A stretch of DNA of 64,000 bases from Przewalskia tangutica. Its lineage: Eukaryota; Streptophyta; Magnoliopsida; Solanales; Solanaceae. The stretch's first letter is position 1. The number at the start of each line of letters is the position of its first letter. Location: positions 24,549,851 through 24,613,850 of the forward strand of contig CM056737.1 in assembly GCA_029844215.1 (NCBI GenBank). The letters are read 5' to 3'. Position numbers and translations under genes: made by a program. Positions 34,594 to 45,465 of the stretch are shown one piece after another. The notes beneath the pieces were generated by a model. The model worked only from the letters and a program-made list of their open reading frames with translations. It was not told where the DNA came from and made no database searches.

Positions 34594-35375
34594 ATGCCTC
34601 CGCGTAGGGCAAACCCGGGCCCAGGAGGGCAAGGCAGCCGAGGGAGTTGCGAATAGAGTTCTTAGGGTTACGATGGTACAGGCCCAGTCATCACCTGGGG
34701 TGGTGTTTTCATTCGGGGAGTTATGCGACGTTACTAGCCCCAGCAAAGTTTAGCATGGCGGCGGCAGTTCCTACTGCGGCCATGATATTTGAACCTTCAG
34801 TTCCACGACCAGGAATTGAGAATATAGATTGCAAGAGACGACCCTGTTACTAACTATGGATTTGGCTACCAGAGAGTATACCGATGTACCGCGAGTCTTG
34901 ATGACTATCTAAGAGAGGGTTGTGAAGAAGTAGATCTTCAGTCAGGAATGAGCATGGCTGCTCAGCTTATGTGCAGCAGATTGAGAAACGTAGGGTGTGG
35001 GTTAACGAGGGCGAAGAGGGCGAACAGAAGGTCCTTTGGTAACTTTCAAGCGAATCGCCTCGCGGCCAGATTGGTTATACACGTCCACTGCGAGAATGGT
35101 CCTCCATAAGGTTGGACATTGGGGTAAGCGAGTTGGTCGAGCTCGAGCTTCCGGTTCACTACACGTAGGTTTGGCCACCGGATTGATTTTTCCCAGTGTT
35201 CACGGTGTGACGCCCTCCCGGGAATGTCGTCGTTTAGTTGGTACTTGTTTTACTGCGGCCGTCGGGCATGTGTCGAAAGAATGTCCTAGTAGGAGGATGT
35301 AAGTAGGAGGACTCACCTTCATGGCGGTGACGGTTCGTCATCTTCCATAGCTATGCGCCACTACGGGCGAGTTTG
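34594..35375 (+). pseudogene. gag: gag remnant, E5 first internal (core deleted)
   Basis: Start ATG at 34594 (MPPRRA...) after the pyrimidine run TTTCTTTCCCTTACC. The first frame is soon broken. A second frame (about 34740-34850) keeps the N-terminal part ending IENIDCKRR. It is followed by a stretch matching DDYLREGCEEV (about 34900), without the capsid core seen in E2 and E6. This is the same internal deletion as in E3 and E4. The nucleocapsid (about 35180-35295) keeps a CFTC-type first half, but a deletion shifts frame before the His-Cys half, so the knuckle is broken. Confidence 0.8.
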
Positions 35376-35689
35376 ATTAACGACTTAGGGAGTGAAGCGA
35401 GATACTGTATACCCTTAACCCTTTAGAGATTAGTACGTGTAAGATGAGTATATCTTAAGTATTATGTTCAGATAACATAAGTGGAAATTGTGATTAGATA
35501 TCATGGTTAGTTAACCGAGTAAGATTTGGGGGATAGAGGAAGTGTGAACCTTAGAGTCTTACGTAGAGACCTTAGAGGTAAGGCCATCTCGAGTAAAAGA
35601 TGTATTGTTATGTTTGATCCTTATCGGAGTGCATAGTGCACGTGAGCTATGTTTGTGGAATAAGTCCCCGAGTAGTGTGGAATGGAAGA

Positions 35690-35960
35690 GGGTAGTTGAG
35701 CTAAGAAGACCGCTAGGTTTTCGTAACGTGATTAGTGAGAGATTTTCGGATCGGGGAGCTAGTGTTTTGCGCGTTGCCGGGTCGGGTTGAGGCCGCGATG
35801 CGGGTCAACCAGCCGCGGCCGTATGGTGCAGAGTCGGTTTGTGGTGGTCCCGCCTTGTGATAAGTCGTGAGGGTGTTAGGCCCGTGTTTGGTTAACCAGT
35901 CTGAGTCGTGGACGTTCGACGATGGTCGGGCCGAGGAGGTCAGCCCGTCTTGTCTTCTAG
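35690..35960 (+). repeat. Conserved GC-rich non-coding spacer (E5 first internal)
   Basis: Shares CGCTAGGTTTTCGTAACGTG, GGTCGGGTTGAGGCCG, TGGTGGTCCCGCC and GAGGGTGTTAGGCCC with 23455-23620. Placed between gag and the integrase remnant. Confidence 0.7.
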
Positions 35961-36016
35961 TAAAGACCGTGTACTCGGTAGTAAGTTGCGGGATGTTATA
36001 TCAGGAAGGTGGTAAG

Positions 36017-36680
36017 GCTGCACGAGGTGCCTACCTTCACCTTATGGCAGACAGTGAAGCCCAGGTTCGGCTGTTTCTTTTTCAGGAGGTTTTACCAGGC
36101 AGGGTTAGGAACTCAGGTGAGCCTCAGAATCGCATTCGCCCTCGGGCCAGTGTTGGGATTTCAGGGGTAGCGGTGAGGATTGTTGCCTCCTGCTAGGGAG
36201 TGTTTCATAGCTACCATTTCAGTATTCGGATGTCGCTTTATGACGCCTTGTAGGGGCGGAAGTGTAAGTTGCCGGTCGATTGGTTCGATGTTGGCAAGGT
36301 TCAGATAGTTGGTTCATACTTGTTCAGTAGAATGTGGATAGGGTGAAGCTTATCCAGATGAGGTTATTGGCTCGAGTCAGCAAGTCGTGCGGATAATCGG
36401 CGTCGACACTTAAAGTTCGAGTTGGCGGTGGAATTCTTGAAAGGTACCACCGGATAAGTGCGGCGAGTTTTGGAAGCGAGGGAACTTAGCCCGAGTTACT
36501 TTGGGCCTTTCAGATCATTTGAAGAGTAGGCCAGGTTGCCTATATGTTAGCTTTTGCCATCCGACTTGGGAGGCAGTATGTCCGGTCTTTCGTATTGCTA
36601 TGTTCGGGAAAGTATCGGAGATCCATCCAGAGTGTTCCCAGTTAATGATGACCAAGTTGGAGATAGTAACCAGAGATCTC
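36017..36680 (+). pseudogene. pol: pol remnant, E5 (degenerate integrase and tail)
   Basis: 36017-36130 aligns by eye to the integrase segment around VRLHGVP...GLGTQVS of E3, but the catalytic Asp codon is lost and the frame is scrambled. 36200-36480 keeps the post-catalytic stretch (YHFSI, ALYGRKCKLPVDWFDVGKVQ after frame correction). 36590-36660 keeps a GDPSRV motif near the chromodomain-like end, which itself is missing. Same structure as E4's remnant on the other strand. Non-functional. Confidence 0.77.
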
Positions 36681-36991
36681 GAAGCGGAATCGAACTAAAT
36701 ATGGTAAGTTATGAGAAGGAGTTCGAGTGTGCGAGAAGAAGTGCAGCGTAAGGGGAAGAAACGAGCATGTATTGCGAGCATCGATGTGATCATTTCTTTT
36801 GTATGAAGAAGGTGCGAAAGAAGTATATTTTAGGCCTCGGGTAAGGCCTTTTGTGATGTCAGAGGTGTTTCCTCGTGGACTTGGATGTAAGTATTTGCGC
36901 AGGTGTTTCTGTGGCCAGGTATGGCAGGATGGTTTTCGTAAGTATAGCAGTGAAGACTATACTGGCGCATGTTTGTTTGAGACTTAGAAGG

Positions 36992-37023
36992 AACATTCGG
37001 GACGAATGTTTCTAAGAGGAGAA
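36992..37023 (+). repeat. Hairpin and polypurine tract (E5 first internal)
   Basis: AACATTCG (36992-36999), 3-nt loop, CGAATGTT (37003-37010), then TCTAAGAGGAGAA to the middle LTR. Confidence 0.85.
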
Positions 37024-37422
37024 TGTTATACCGTATTTCGGCAGTATGCGTAGGGACGTACGTAGAAAAGTTTGGGCTTTAAAGTAGGCTTGGCCGATTA
37101 TTTTTTTGTGCACAACACCCGATTAGAGTCGTTTTTCGACGAAACGTTTTACATAACTTGCGAAGGGAAAATTCCGGCTATGTCATTTTAAATTTTTGCG
37201 GATTTTTACGAGGCGAAACATGTTGGACCAACGAGAGGCGACACTTGGCACCCTCTCATTGGGAAATGTGGCGTCCTTTGGGACGAGTTGGGCAATATAG
37301 TTGGTAGGATATTTTGTGTTGGTTGGTAGGGTAGATGGATAAGGTACACATGGGTACATCCTAGCCCTACACTTGCCTACTACTTGGCATGATCTTGGCC
37401 ATTGGTTGGCCTTTGCTTGACC

Positions 37423-37430
37423 TATAAATA
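37423..37430 (+). promoter_or_regulatory. LTR TATA box (E5 LTR2)
   Basis: TATAAATA 400 bp from the LTR start in TTGACCTATAAATACCCC, with CCATTGGTTGG upstream. Confidence 0.67.
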
Positions 37431-39186
37431 CCCCCTTTGAAGACTTATTCATCCTAAAAATGTTCTAAGTCTTAGAAATCCTCCTCCTTCTTGTTGCTCT
37501 CGTCCCCAGCCTCCCTCCCCTTTGAGAAGGCCCTTTGGCCGAGAGTCCCTCCCTGGCCGAGTACCCTCCTAGTGGGGTAGGTAGAGGGTATACACCATTG
37601 TGGTGTTGTCTCGTATAAATATACCCCCCTCTTGGTAGAAATACTCTCCATAGTATTGTTACTATACCCAAATTACCTTAGCCGTATACCTTGTAGTATT
37701 CCAAAGATACCTCTATACGTAGAGCCCGGAAATACTACCGTTTGTCCTTTTTGTCTCAAACCGAAACCCTGGAGAAATCTTCACAGTTGGTTGAAGTATT
37801 TAAGAAGAAGTTGCGTAGAACTTCTAAGGGTAGTTTGGAGCGGGTTGGAGCACCCGGAGTAGGAGCTAAACGTTGCTAAGGACCAACATTTATACTTGGA
37901 TAATTTTGGGCTTATCGAGGTTGAATGTTCTGCGAGTAGCTTGTGCTACTTGAAAGGTGGACGAGGCTAGCCGGGTTATAGCCGTGGAGCGATTTGCTAA
38001 TAGTCGATAATCGTCGCGAGGTATGTGATTCTTCCTATCCTCTTGAGCATGATATTTAAAAGAATATATATATAGTACGGTAGACGTACGCGTGTTAACT
38101 GAATAATAATTACGGCAATGTCTCCGGACTTAAGCCTGAATAATAATTACGGCAATGTCTTTTGACTTAAGCCTGAATAATCTTGAAGTATTTCAAAAGA
38201 ATACTGAATCATTTTAACAGAAGAGTAATACTTGGTTTTAAAAGCTTAAGAGTTATACTAGCTTTATGGGAAGTTAGGTATAACGGCTTAAGAGAGATAA
38301 AAAGAATGATTTATTGATCTTAAAAGATAAGAGACTTGATCTTAAAAGATAAGAGACTTGACTTAATTGAATTTTGTTAAAAAGTGTGAAACCTCATTCG
38401 TGAGTAATGAGTACTTGGTTTTCAAAAGGAATAATGTTTTACTGATTTCGGAAATCAGAATAAGTATCGAACAAACCACAGCAGCGCTAATAAAGGGAAA
38501 TGTTTTGACTAATAAAGTATTATTAAAACCAGTAGAAACTACCATCTGCATAGAAGCTAAGATGAGACAAAATGATATTACATTTCATAGATCATGGCTG
38601 TTGTATCAAGATTGTTATGAACAAGAATAACCTACTCACACATAAGGTATATGTTTCTCAAATTGTTTTAAAAGATTAAAACTATGAACTACAAACCTTT
38701 CGAAAATGAGAAACTTGAGTAATTGAAATTAGGCAAACTTGGAACGTTTGGAAAAGAATGTTGTTACTTGATTTTACGAAGAGAAGTGTTTTGATTTACT
38801 TCAAAAGATAATCACTCTATTTTCATATACTACGGGTATTGTGTGACTTTTGTGAAAGTAACGTATCTTTTAAAGAGTTAATGTATGAAGTACTTTGGGG
38901 ATAAAAACCCGATCTTGTTAATCATATAGTAGAAAGTACCTTGTGTGTATAACTTGATTGTGTTGGTTTGTGATAGCCTTGTAATACTTTCTTGTTGATT
39001 TGTTAAGTAAACATGCTAGGATGCTACGTGTGTTAGTATCTTGTGATGTTTGTGTAAAGGGTTTTCCCTTGATTGTGCTTATGTTGTTTAAACGATAAGC
39101 TGTTATGTTAGTATTGTATCACTCGTGATTCCGGTTAGGCCTCGATGCGGGTTAGACTCGAAGTGGTCATGTGACCTATGATTCGA

Positions 39187-39415
39187 GAATACCTTATGCG
39201 GGTGCAGGTATGCGGAATCGCGGAGTTCTGGTTAGTGCGGCCTTTGTGGTCACGCGTCTATGTGGCTGCGGACGGCGAGTCCAGACGCCGGGAGTAGCTA
39301 CCCTCGATGCGGAATACCTCATGCGGGCCATTGGGTGGCCCGTGCGAGCTACGGAAGTTCGAGGCTGACGCGCGCATTAGATATCGCGGGCGATTGGCGG
39401 CTTTGATCGTGATGC
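39187..39415 (+). repeat. LTR cassette type beta (E5 LTR2)
   Basis: Two units, GAATACCT at 39187 and 39312, with the same internal order as the beta cassette of E3 and E4. Confidence 0.8.
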
Positions 39416-40156
39416 AGTGCAGATCATGATACGATTTATGACCTTGTTGTCGTGGGTTTTAGTAATCGGCTATGCCTTCGTACTTACCCAGACGGTTTTA
39501 TGATGACACGGTGGGACACGTATTCGTGTATTCCTTGTGCTTTTATATCATATCGCCGTGGTGAGGAAGGTATTCCACGGGCGATTGATGTTGTGGCGTG
39601 AGACCCATTGTTATATTTGAGTGATGACTTTGGCGTGAGTCACGACTTGACATCGCTATTTATTGGAATCGTAGTTTGGTTATCATACATGTCTCTCGCT
39701 TTATATAGACTACTATGATTTCATTTACTGATTTTAGTTTCACATACTTGGTACTGTTGACCGACTCTCCGGGCTGCGTTCATGCTGCAGTTGAGGTACA
39801 CGATCGTTGATCCTAGCTCGTGGTCACGGTTCGTTTAGGAAGCTCCGTTTTCTCGAGGCTTATCAGTGGTATAGTCCCCTGTCGTGGTAGGTGCTTACAT
39901 TCAGGGGTATGACGGGGCCCTGTCCCGCCATTGTTGTCATGTCATTCTTAGAGGTCTGTAGTACTGTTGTGGGCAGAGTTGTTTATGGGATGTAACTGTT
40001 CGAATTTAAGTTTTCATATATACATGCCGGAAGGCAATTTTCTCAGATTATTATTTCATACTTCATGTTATTTCATGTTATTGTTTTATATTCCGCTGAT
40101 TTATCTGATGTTGTATCACTAGGGTGCAGGTAAGGCACCCACGCCGTTCGGTCACA

Positions 40157-40738
40157 GTACGTCCGCGTTAGTAGCTAGTATGGAGGATCGAGTGCACCGA
40201 TATGTTACGGCTCGATGATTACCTAGAAAGTTGTTGGTAGCTCTTCACCGCATGGACATTGCCACGCAGCTTATGCACTTGGATGTGGAGCGGAGAAATC
40301 GACGAATCAAGATCGCGAAGAGGCCGCAATGCAGAGGTCCTTTGGTGACTTTCGAGGCGCATCGCCTCAGCAGACTAGTTATGTACCTCGCTTGACTGAG
40401 TGGTCCTCCACGCCCGGGACCTTCGGTATTCGGAGCGTCGGGGCTCCCTGTTTCAGATTTTCGTGAGTATGAGTGCTCGCGGATGAGGTCGCCCTTGTCT
40501 CAGTGGCCGCCAGGGAAAACTTCATAAGGAGAGTGTCGTACTAACTTGGGAGATTGTTATTCTGCGCCAAGAGGGCCATCCGCCGCAGGATCGTCCGACC
40601 GGGGTAGCGGTAGATAGCACGCACTACGGATCGATTGCGGGTTCTTCACCTTCCATAGCTAGGGATGTTCATACAGGCGAGCCACGGCAGAGGTCGTGGT
40701 GGAAATTCCCAGTTTTAGCGGTCCTTTGAACCGCCTAT
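40157..40738 (+). pseudogene. gag: gag remnant, E5 second internal (3' half)
   Basis: Begins at GTACGTCCGCGTTAGTAGC, matching the VPALVASMEDRVHRY region of other gags, and continues through the DDYL segment (about 40215) and the MDIA segment (about 40250). The N-terminal half is absent because LTR2 joins here. The knuckle region (about 40500-40620) is recognisable at the DNA level only, with deletions. The end, near 40680-40735, has the GRGRGGN-type tail shared with E1. Confidence 0.75.
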
Positions 40739-41039
40739 TTTCAGGTATATCCTTAACCCTCTAGAGACTTGTATGTATTGATGTGTTTAGTGTTATGATC
40801 GGATAGCTTTGTGCTAAAATGTGATTTCAAAACCTGGTTAGTGAGAAAGGGTAAGCCTGGGGGTGAGAAAATGATGAACCTTAGAATATTACAGTTGAGA
40901 CCTTAGATGTAAGGCCGTCTTGAGTACAAGACTTTGCGGGTGATCTTTGTCAGAATGTATAAGTATACGTGGAGATTGTGGGAAAATTCCTTGGGTAGTG
41001 TAAAATGGAAGTGGTAGCTTTCATGACCTGTATAGGTAA

Positions 41040-41230
41040 GATTGTTCCGGATCGGGAAACAAGAGCTTGATGCGTTAAGTGGGTCGGGTTGGGGCCATGT
41101 TGGGCCAACCCGCGGCCCGCTTCGAGTGGGGTCGACTGGTGGTCCCGCCAGGTGATAGGGTCACGAGGGTGCTAGGCCCAAGTTTAGATGACCATCGTAT
41201 GAGTTCGTGGATATGTTAGACCAGAATCGG
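41040..41230 (+). repeat. Conserved GC-rich non-coding spacer (E5 second internal)
   Basis: GGGTCGGGTTGGGGCCATG then TTGGGCCAACCCGCGGCC forms the clearest version of the local inverted repeat GGGTTGG / CCAACCC (41085-41111). It is followed by GGTGGTCCCGCC and GAGGGTGCTAGGCCC. Confidence 0.7.
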
Positions 41231-41459
41231 TTCGTGAAGGCCGGGAATGGCCTTAAAGGAATTGAGGCTAGTAAGATGACCAAGTTTGAGGTAGTGACTC
41301 GGAAGTTTTAGAACCGAGGTATGAATGCGTATACTAGAAGATTTCAAGTGTTAGAGAAAGTGGCGGTACGAGTAAGGAAGAGAACGTGTGTTATTTTGTG
41401 GCCAAGTGTGGCGTTGGCAACTTGTTAGAGGAACTTTATCGTTATCCGTCTTGAGAAGG

Positions 41460-41491
41460 AACATTCGGACGAATGTTTCGGCGAGGGAGAA
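41460..41491 (+). repeat. Hairpin and polypurine tract (E5 second internal)
   Basis: AACATTCG (41460-41467) and CGAATGTT (41470-41477), then CGGCGAGGGAGAA before LTR3 at 41492. Confidence 0.82.
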
Positions 41492-41886
41492 TGTTATACC
41501 GTATTTCCGGGTATGTGCGTGAGGACGTGCGTGAAAAGTTTGAGCCTTAAAGTTAGGCTAGGATCGAAATTTGGGCACAAGTACCAAAAAGAATCGTTTT
41601 CCGACGAAATGTTTTACTAGACTTGCGAAGGGAAAATTCCGGCTATGTCATTTATAATTTTTACGGATTTTTCCGAGAGAAAACATTTTGGACCAACGGG
41701 AGGGTGGCATGTGTCACCTCACATTGGAAGAATTGTGGGCTTGGGCGATTTGGGGTCGAGGAGTTGGTAGGATATTTTTGTGCAAGTAGGTGTGGTAGAT
41801 GGATAAGGTACACATGGTTAAATCCTAGCCCTACACTTGCCTAACATTTGGATAGATCTTGGCCATTGGTTCGCCCTTGCTAGACC

Positions 41887-41894
41887 TATAAATA
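41887..41894 (+). promoter_or_regulatory. LTR TATA box (E5 LTR3)
   Basis: TATAAATA in AGACCTATAAATACCCC, 396 bp from the LTR start. Confidence 0.65.
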
Positions 41895-42645
41895 CCCCTC
41901 TAATTTCTTCATCCTCACTTGATAATTTCTAAGGCAAAAATCCTCCTCTTAGTGAGTTCTCGTCCAAAGTCCCCTCCTTTGAGAAAGGACCTCCGAGCAC
42001 CCCCTTGCCTAGTGGTTCTAAATGAGCCTACCCCCTTGGTTGAGAAATACTTCCAAGTATTGTTATAATGCCAAATACTCAGCCCAAATACTCAGTAGTA
42101 TTCCAAAGTTACCACATGCGAAAAGCCGGAAATACTATTATACCCTCCCACAAAAACGAAACCCTAAGGAAAACCTTCATAGTTGAAATGTTAAGAAGAA
42201 GTTGCGTAGAACTTCAAGGGTTGTTTGGAGGCGGTGGGCGCGCGGAGTAGGAGCTTAACGTTGCTCGGGAGCCATTAAACTTGGATAATTTTGGGCTCAT
42301 CGAGGTAAATACTATTGTCCTTCTATTGTAATTGGGAATTACATCTTTGTAGTAGTATAGAAATGAATATAAGATTCATAGAAGAGAATTGAAGCGTAAT
42401 AGAAGGATATTACAGAAAAGACTTGAATGAAATCACACGGAAGAATATATAAGTAGAAGATTAAAGCATTTACATAGAATTTGTATTCTGATGGTGATAA
42501 CCTTTATTGGTTGAATGTTCTGCGAGTAGCATATACTACTTGGAAGGTGGACAAGGCTAGCCGGGTTATAGCCGTGGAGCATTTTGCTTATAGTCGATAA
42601 TCGTCGCGAGGTATGTGATTCTTCCTATACTCTTGAGCATGATAT

Positions 42646-42915
42646 TTTACAAGAATATATGTATAGTACGGTAGACGTACGTGTGACAATGTCTTTTGAC
42701 TTAGGCCTGAATAATAAGAATCTGGAAGTATTTTACAAGAATATATATATATATAGTACGGTAGACGTACGTGTGTTAACTGAATATAGTTGTACGGCAA
42801 TGTCTTTTGACTTAAGAATCTGGAAGTATTTTACAAGAATATATATATATATATAGTACGGTAGACGTACGTGTGTTAACTGAATATAGTTGTACGGCAA
42901 TGTCTTTTGACTTAA
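42646..42915 (+). repeat. Tandem triplication in LTR3 (86 and 98 bp units)
   Basis: Units begin TTTACAAGAATATAT at 42646, 42732 and 42830. Each carries a short TA run, AGTACGGTAGACGTACGTGTG and CAATGTCTTTTGACTTA. The second and third also share GAATATAGTTGTACGG. Two related units occur on the other strand in E6 (54140-54290 and 63105-63255). Confidence 0.92.
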
Positions 42916-43829
42916 GCCTGAATAATAAGAATCTTGAAGTATTTCAAAAGAATTAAGAAACCTTTTTGAAAGAAGAGTAATACTTGGTTTTGAAAACATA
43001 AGAGTTATACTAGCTTTATGGGAAGTTAGGTATAACGTCTTAAGAGAGATAAAGAGAATGGTTTACTGGTTTTTAGAAGTTAAGAGACTTGATCTTAAAA
43101 GATAAGAGACTTGACTTGAATGAATTAATATGAATTTTGTGTGAAACCTCATTCGTGAGTAATAAGTACTGGGTTTTTAAAGGGAAATGTTTTCTTGATT
43201 TGGAAATCGAATGAGTATCGACGAACCATGCAGCGTTAATAAAGGAAAATGTATTGAATAATGAAGTATTATTAAAACCCGGTAGAAACCTCCATCTGTA
43301 GAAGCTAAGATGAGACAAAATGATATTACATTTCCTAGATCATGGTTGCTTAATAAGATTGATTATAAACAAGAATAACCTACTCACATATAAGGCATAT
43401 GTTTCTCAAATTGTTTAAAGAGAATTATGTTTTAAAGGATTAAAATTATGAACTACTAAACCTTTTGAAAATGAAACTTGAGCATTTGAAATTAGGCAAA
43501 CTTGAGCGTTTGGAAAATAATGTTGTTACTTGATTTTACAAAGGGAAGTGTTTTAGTTTACTTAACAATGTTAGTCACTCTATTGTTATACTACGTATCG
43601 GGTGACCTTTGTAAAAGAAATGGATCTTTAAAAGGAATTTAACGCACGTAGTACTTTAGGGTTAAAACCGGACTTTGACATAAAATGAAAGTACCTTGAG
43701 TTGTGTATAACTTGCTATGCTTGTTGTTGTGAAACTTGCTATGCTTGTTGTGATAGCCTTTGTGCAAGAATTGTGTTTCTATACTACGCGTCTCTCGGTA
43801 GAGGGCGGTTGACTTGTTGAGAACTTACT

Positions 43830-44180
43830 TGGGCGTCACCGCGGTGACGGAGAATTCCACGCACGCTCGCTGATAGTGTTATTCCATGGACTAGCTCTCC
43901 ATGAGGTTTCTTCGTTTCGCCTTGGTACACGGTGGTCGGCTTTTGTACTTGCCGTCTCGTGGTGATTCGGCCTTACTGCAGTAGTTAGCCCTCGACTTGC
44001 CGTTCGGTTAGTAGTGACGAAGTCTCGTGATCTGACTTGTTACGGTAGTTAGCCCTCGTACTTGCCGGTCACCACGTGGCCCGGCCTTGGTATCTCGTAG
44101 TCGGCTTTCGTACTTGCCAGTGTCGACCGTGGTTTGGTTGTATTGTATTGTTAGTACGACTTTGGCATCGTAGGACTTGT
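43830..44180 (+). repeat. LTR cassette type alpha (E5 LTR3)
   Basis: Same order as 33340-33720: GGACTAGCTCTCCATGAGG, then GGTAGTTAGCCCTCG, GTAGTCGGCTTTCGTACTTG and GTCGACCGTGGTTTGG. Short deletions distinguish it from LTR1. Confidence 0.82.
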
Positions 44181-45023
44181 GTTCGGTGTACTTCTTGGTG
44201 TTATCATATCATAGGCAGCGGCGGTGAGAAAGGTATTCCACGGGCATGATTGATGTTATGGGCGTGAGACCATCATTATATTTGAGTAATGACTTGGAGC
44301 GTGAGTCACGACTTGATCTCTTGTATTTGTGTATCTTGTAGTTTGGTTATCATACATGTCTCCTGCTTTATATAGACTATTATGATTTCATTTGATGTGA
44401 TTCTGATTTCACATACTTAGTACTGTTATGCGACCTCCTTCGGGGGGCTGCGTTCATGCCGCAGGTAGAGGTACATCGGCTGTCGATCCCCGCTTTTAGG
44501 ATCACATTTCAGCGTATTGGAAAGCTCCGTTCCTTCGGAGGCTTATCTTTTGGTATGTTACCCTGAGTCTATAGGTTCTTGTACATTCACGGGTATGGTG
44601 GGGCCCTGTCCCGTCATAGTTGTTGTAAAAATCTTAAGTGCATGCCTTTTGTGGGCAGGGTTGTAAGGATTGTAACTGTTCAAATGTTGATATATTTATA
44701 TATGCTGAAAGGCAACCGTTTTGGTTGACCTATTTTCTTTTATCTTGATCCATATCTAAATTGTATGTTTAAGTTTTTATTTCCGCTGGTTTTTCTCTGA
44801 TGTTGTATCACTAGGTGCAGGGTAAGGCACGATCACGCGGTTGGTAGTGACACCTCTGCCGAGTAAACGGTCCCGTCTAAAATACAAGATGGACTGTCCT
44901 CATCGGCCCAACTACTGGTCGAACGCATCCACGAACTCGCACGATGGTTAACTAAACTTGGGCCTAACACCCTCGTGACCCTACCACCTGGCGGGACCAC
45001 CCCGAACCGACCCATCACAAAAC

Positions 45024-45061
45024 GATGCGGGTTGACCCGCAACACGGCCTCAACCCGACCC
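45024..45061 (-). repeat. Inverted-repeat core of the GC-rich spacer (E4)
   Basis: GATGCGGGTTGACCCGCAAC and then GGCCTCAACCCGACC: reverse copy of the spacer core of E3 and E5. GCGGGTTGACCCGC is itself a near-perfect palindrome. Confidence 0.7.
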
Positions 45062-45465
45062 ACTTTCGCCAAAACACTAGCTCCCGATCGGAACAATCTC
45101 ACTGATCACGTTACGAAAACCTAGCGGTCTTCTTAGCTCAACTACCCTCTTTCATTCCACACTACTCAGGGACTTATCCCACAAATATATCCCATTTATA
45201 CTATGTACTCCGATAAGGGTCAAACATAAAATAACTCTTTTACCCAAGATGGCCTTGCCTCTAAGGTCTCTACGTATAAAACTCTAAGGCTTACACTTAC
45301 CTTATCTGACCTTACCCTTTAAATAACCATGATTTCTAATCACAACTAACACAATGCTATCTGGACATAACACTTGAGGATACTCGTCCTATCACACATA
45401 CAAATCTCTAGAGGTTAAGGATATACTGTATCTGCTTGCCACTCTCCGTCGTTCTAATCAGTCCT

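Larger units (their letters stand above)
34392..37023 (+). mobile_element. E5 first internal region (E4 type)
   Basis: Contains an altered primer site, short gag, GC-rich spacer, integrase-tail remnant, a non-coding tail, hairpin and polypurine tract. Content and order agree with E4's internal region. No reverse transcriptase. Confidence 0.87.
37024..40156 (+). mobile_element. E5 LTR2, middle (about 3133 bp, beta type)
   Basis: Starts TGTTATACCGTATTTCGG. Its first 150 bp and its beta cassette differ from LTR1 and LTR3 but resemble S3, E3 and E4. The end is abrupt: CCGTTCGGTCACA runs straight into mid-gag sequence, without primer site or leader. The right edge is uncertain by a few bases. Confidence 0.85.
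40157..41491 (+). mobile_element. E5 second internal region (E6 type, 5' end missing)
   Basis: Starts inside gag and ends in hairpin and polypurine tract before LTR3. From about 41040 its spacer and tail match, in reverse, E6's internal region (55476-55869 and 59224-59330). That includes GGCCGGGAATGGCCTTAAAG and the GTTGGCAACTTGTTAGAGGA block. It contains no pol. Confidence 0.85.
31967..44852 (+). mobile_element. E5 composite element: LTR-internal-LTR-internal-LTR
   Basis: A single insertion bounded by CCTCT duplications but holding three LTRs and two internal regions. The outer LTRs (31967-34391 and 41492-44852) are a close pair with alpha cassettes. The middle LTR (37024-40156) is a different subtype with a beta cassette. 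The first internal region is of the E4 type and the second of the E6 type. It most likely formed when an E4-type element inserted into the gag of an E6-type element, followed by recombination between the two 5' LTRs. Confidence 0.88.
41492..44852 (+). mobile_element. E5 LTR3 (3361 bp)
   Basis: Starts TGTTATACCGTATTTCC and ends TTGGTAGTGACA, followed by the right CCTCT duplication. True partner of LTR1: the same alpha cassette and near-identical AT-rich blocks. Confidence 0.92.

Noticed and set aside
42741..42860. TA-rich runs as promoters
   Set aside because: Simple TA microsatellites in variable tandem units. The conserved CTATAAATACCCC site is the better core promoter.
25160..44852. Tandem duplication of a whole element as the origin of the three-LTR structure
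   Set aside because: E5's middle LTR is of a different subtype and gag resumes in mid-gene after it, so insertion plus LTR recombination fits better.
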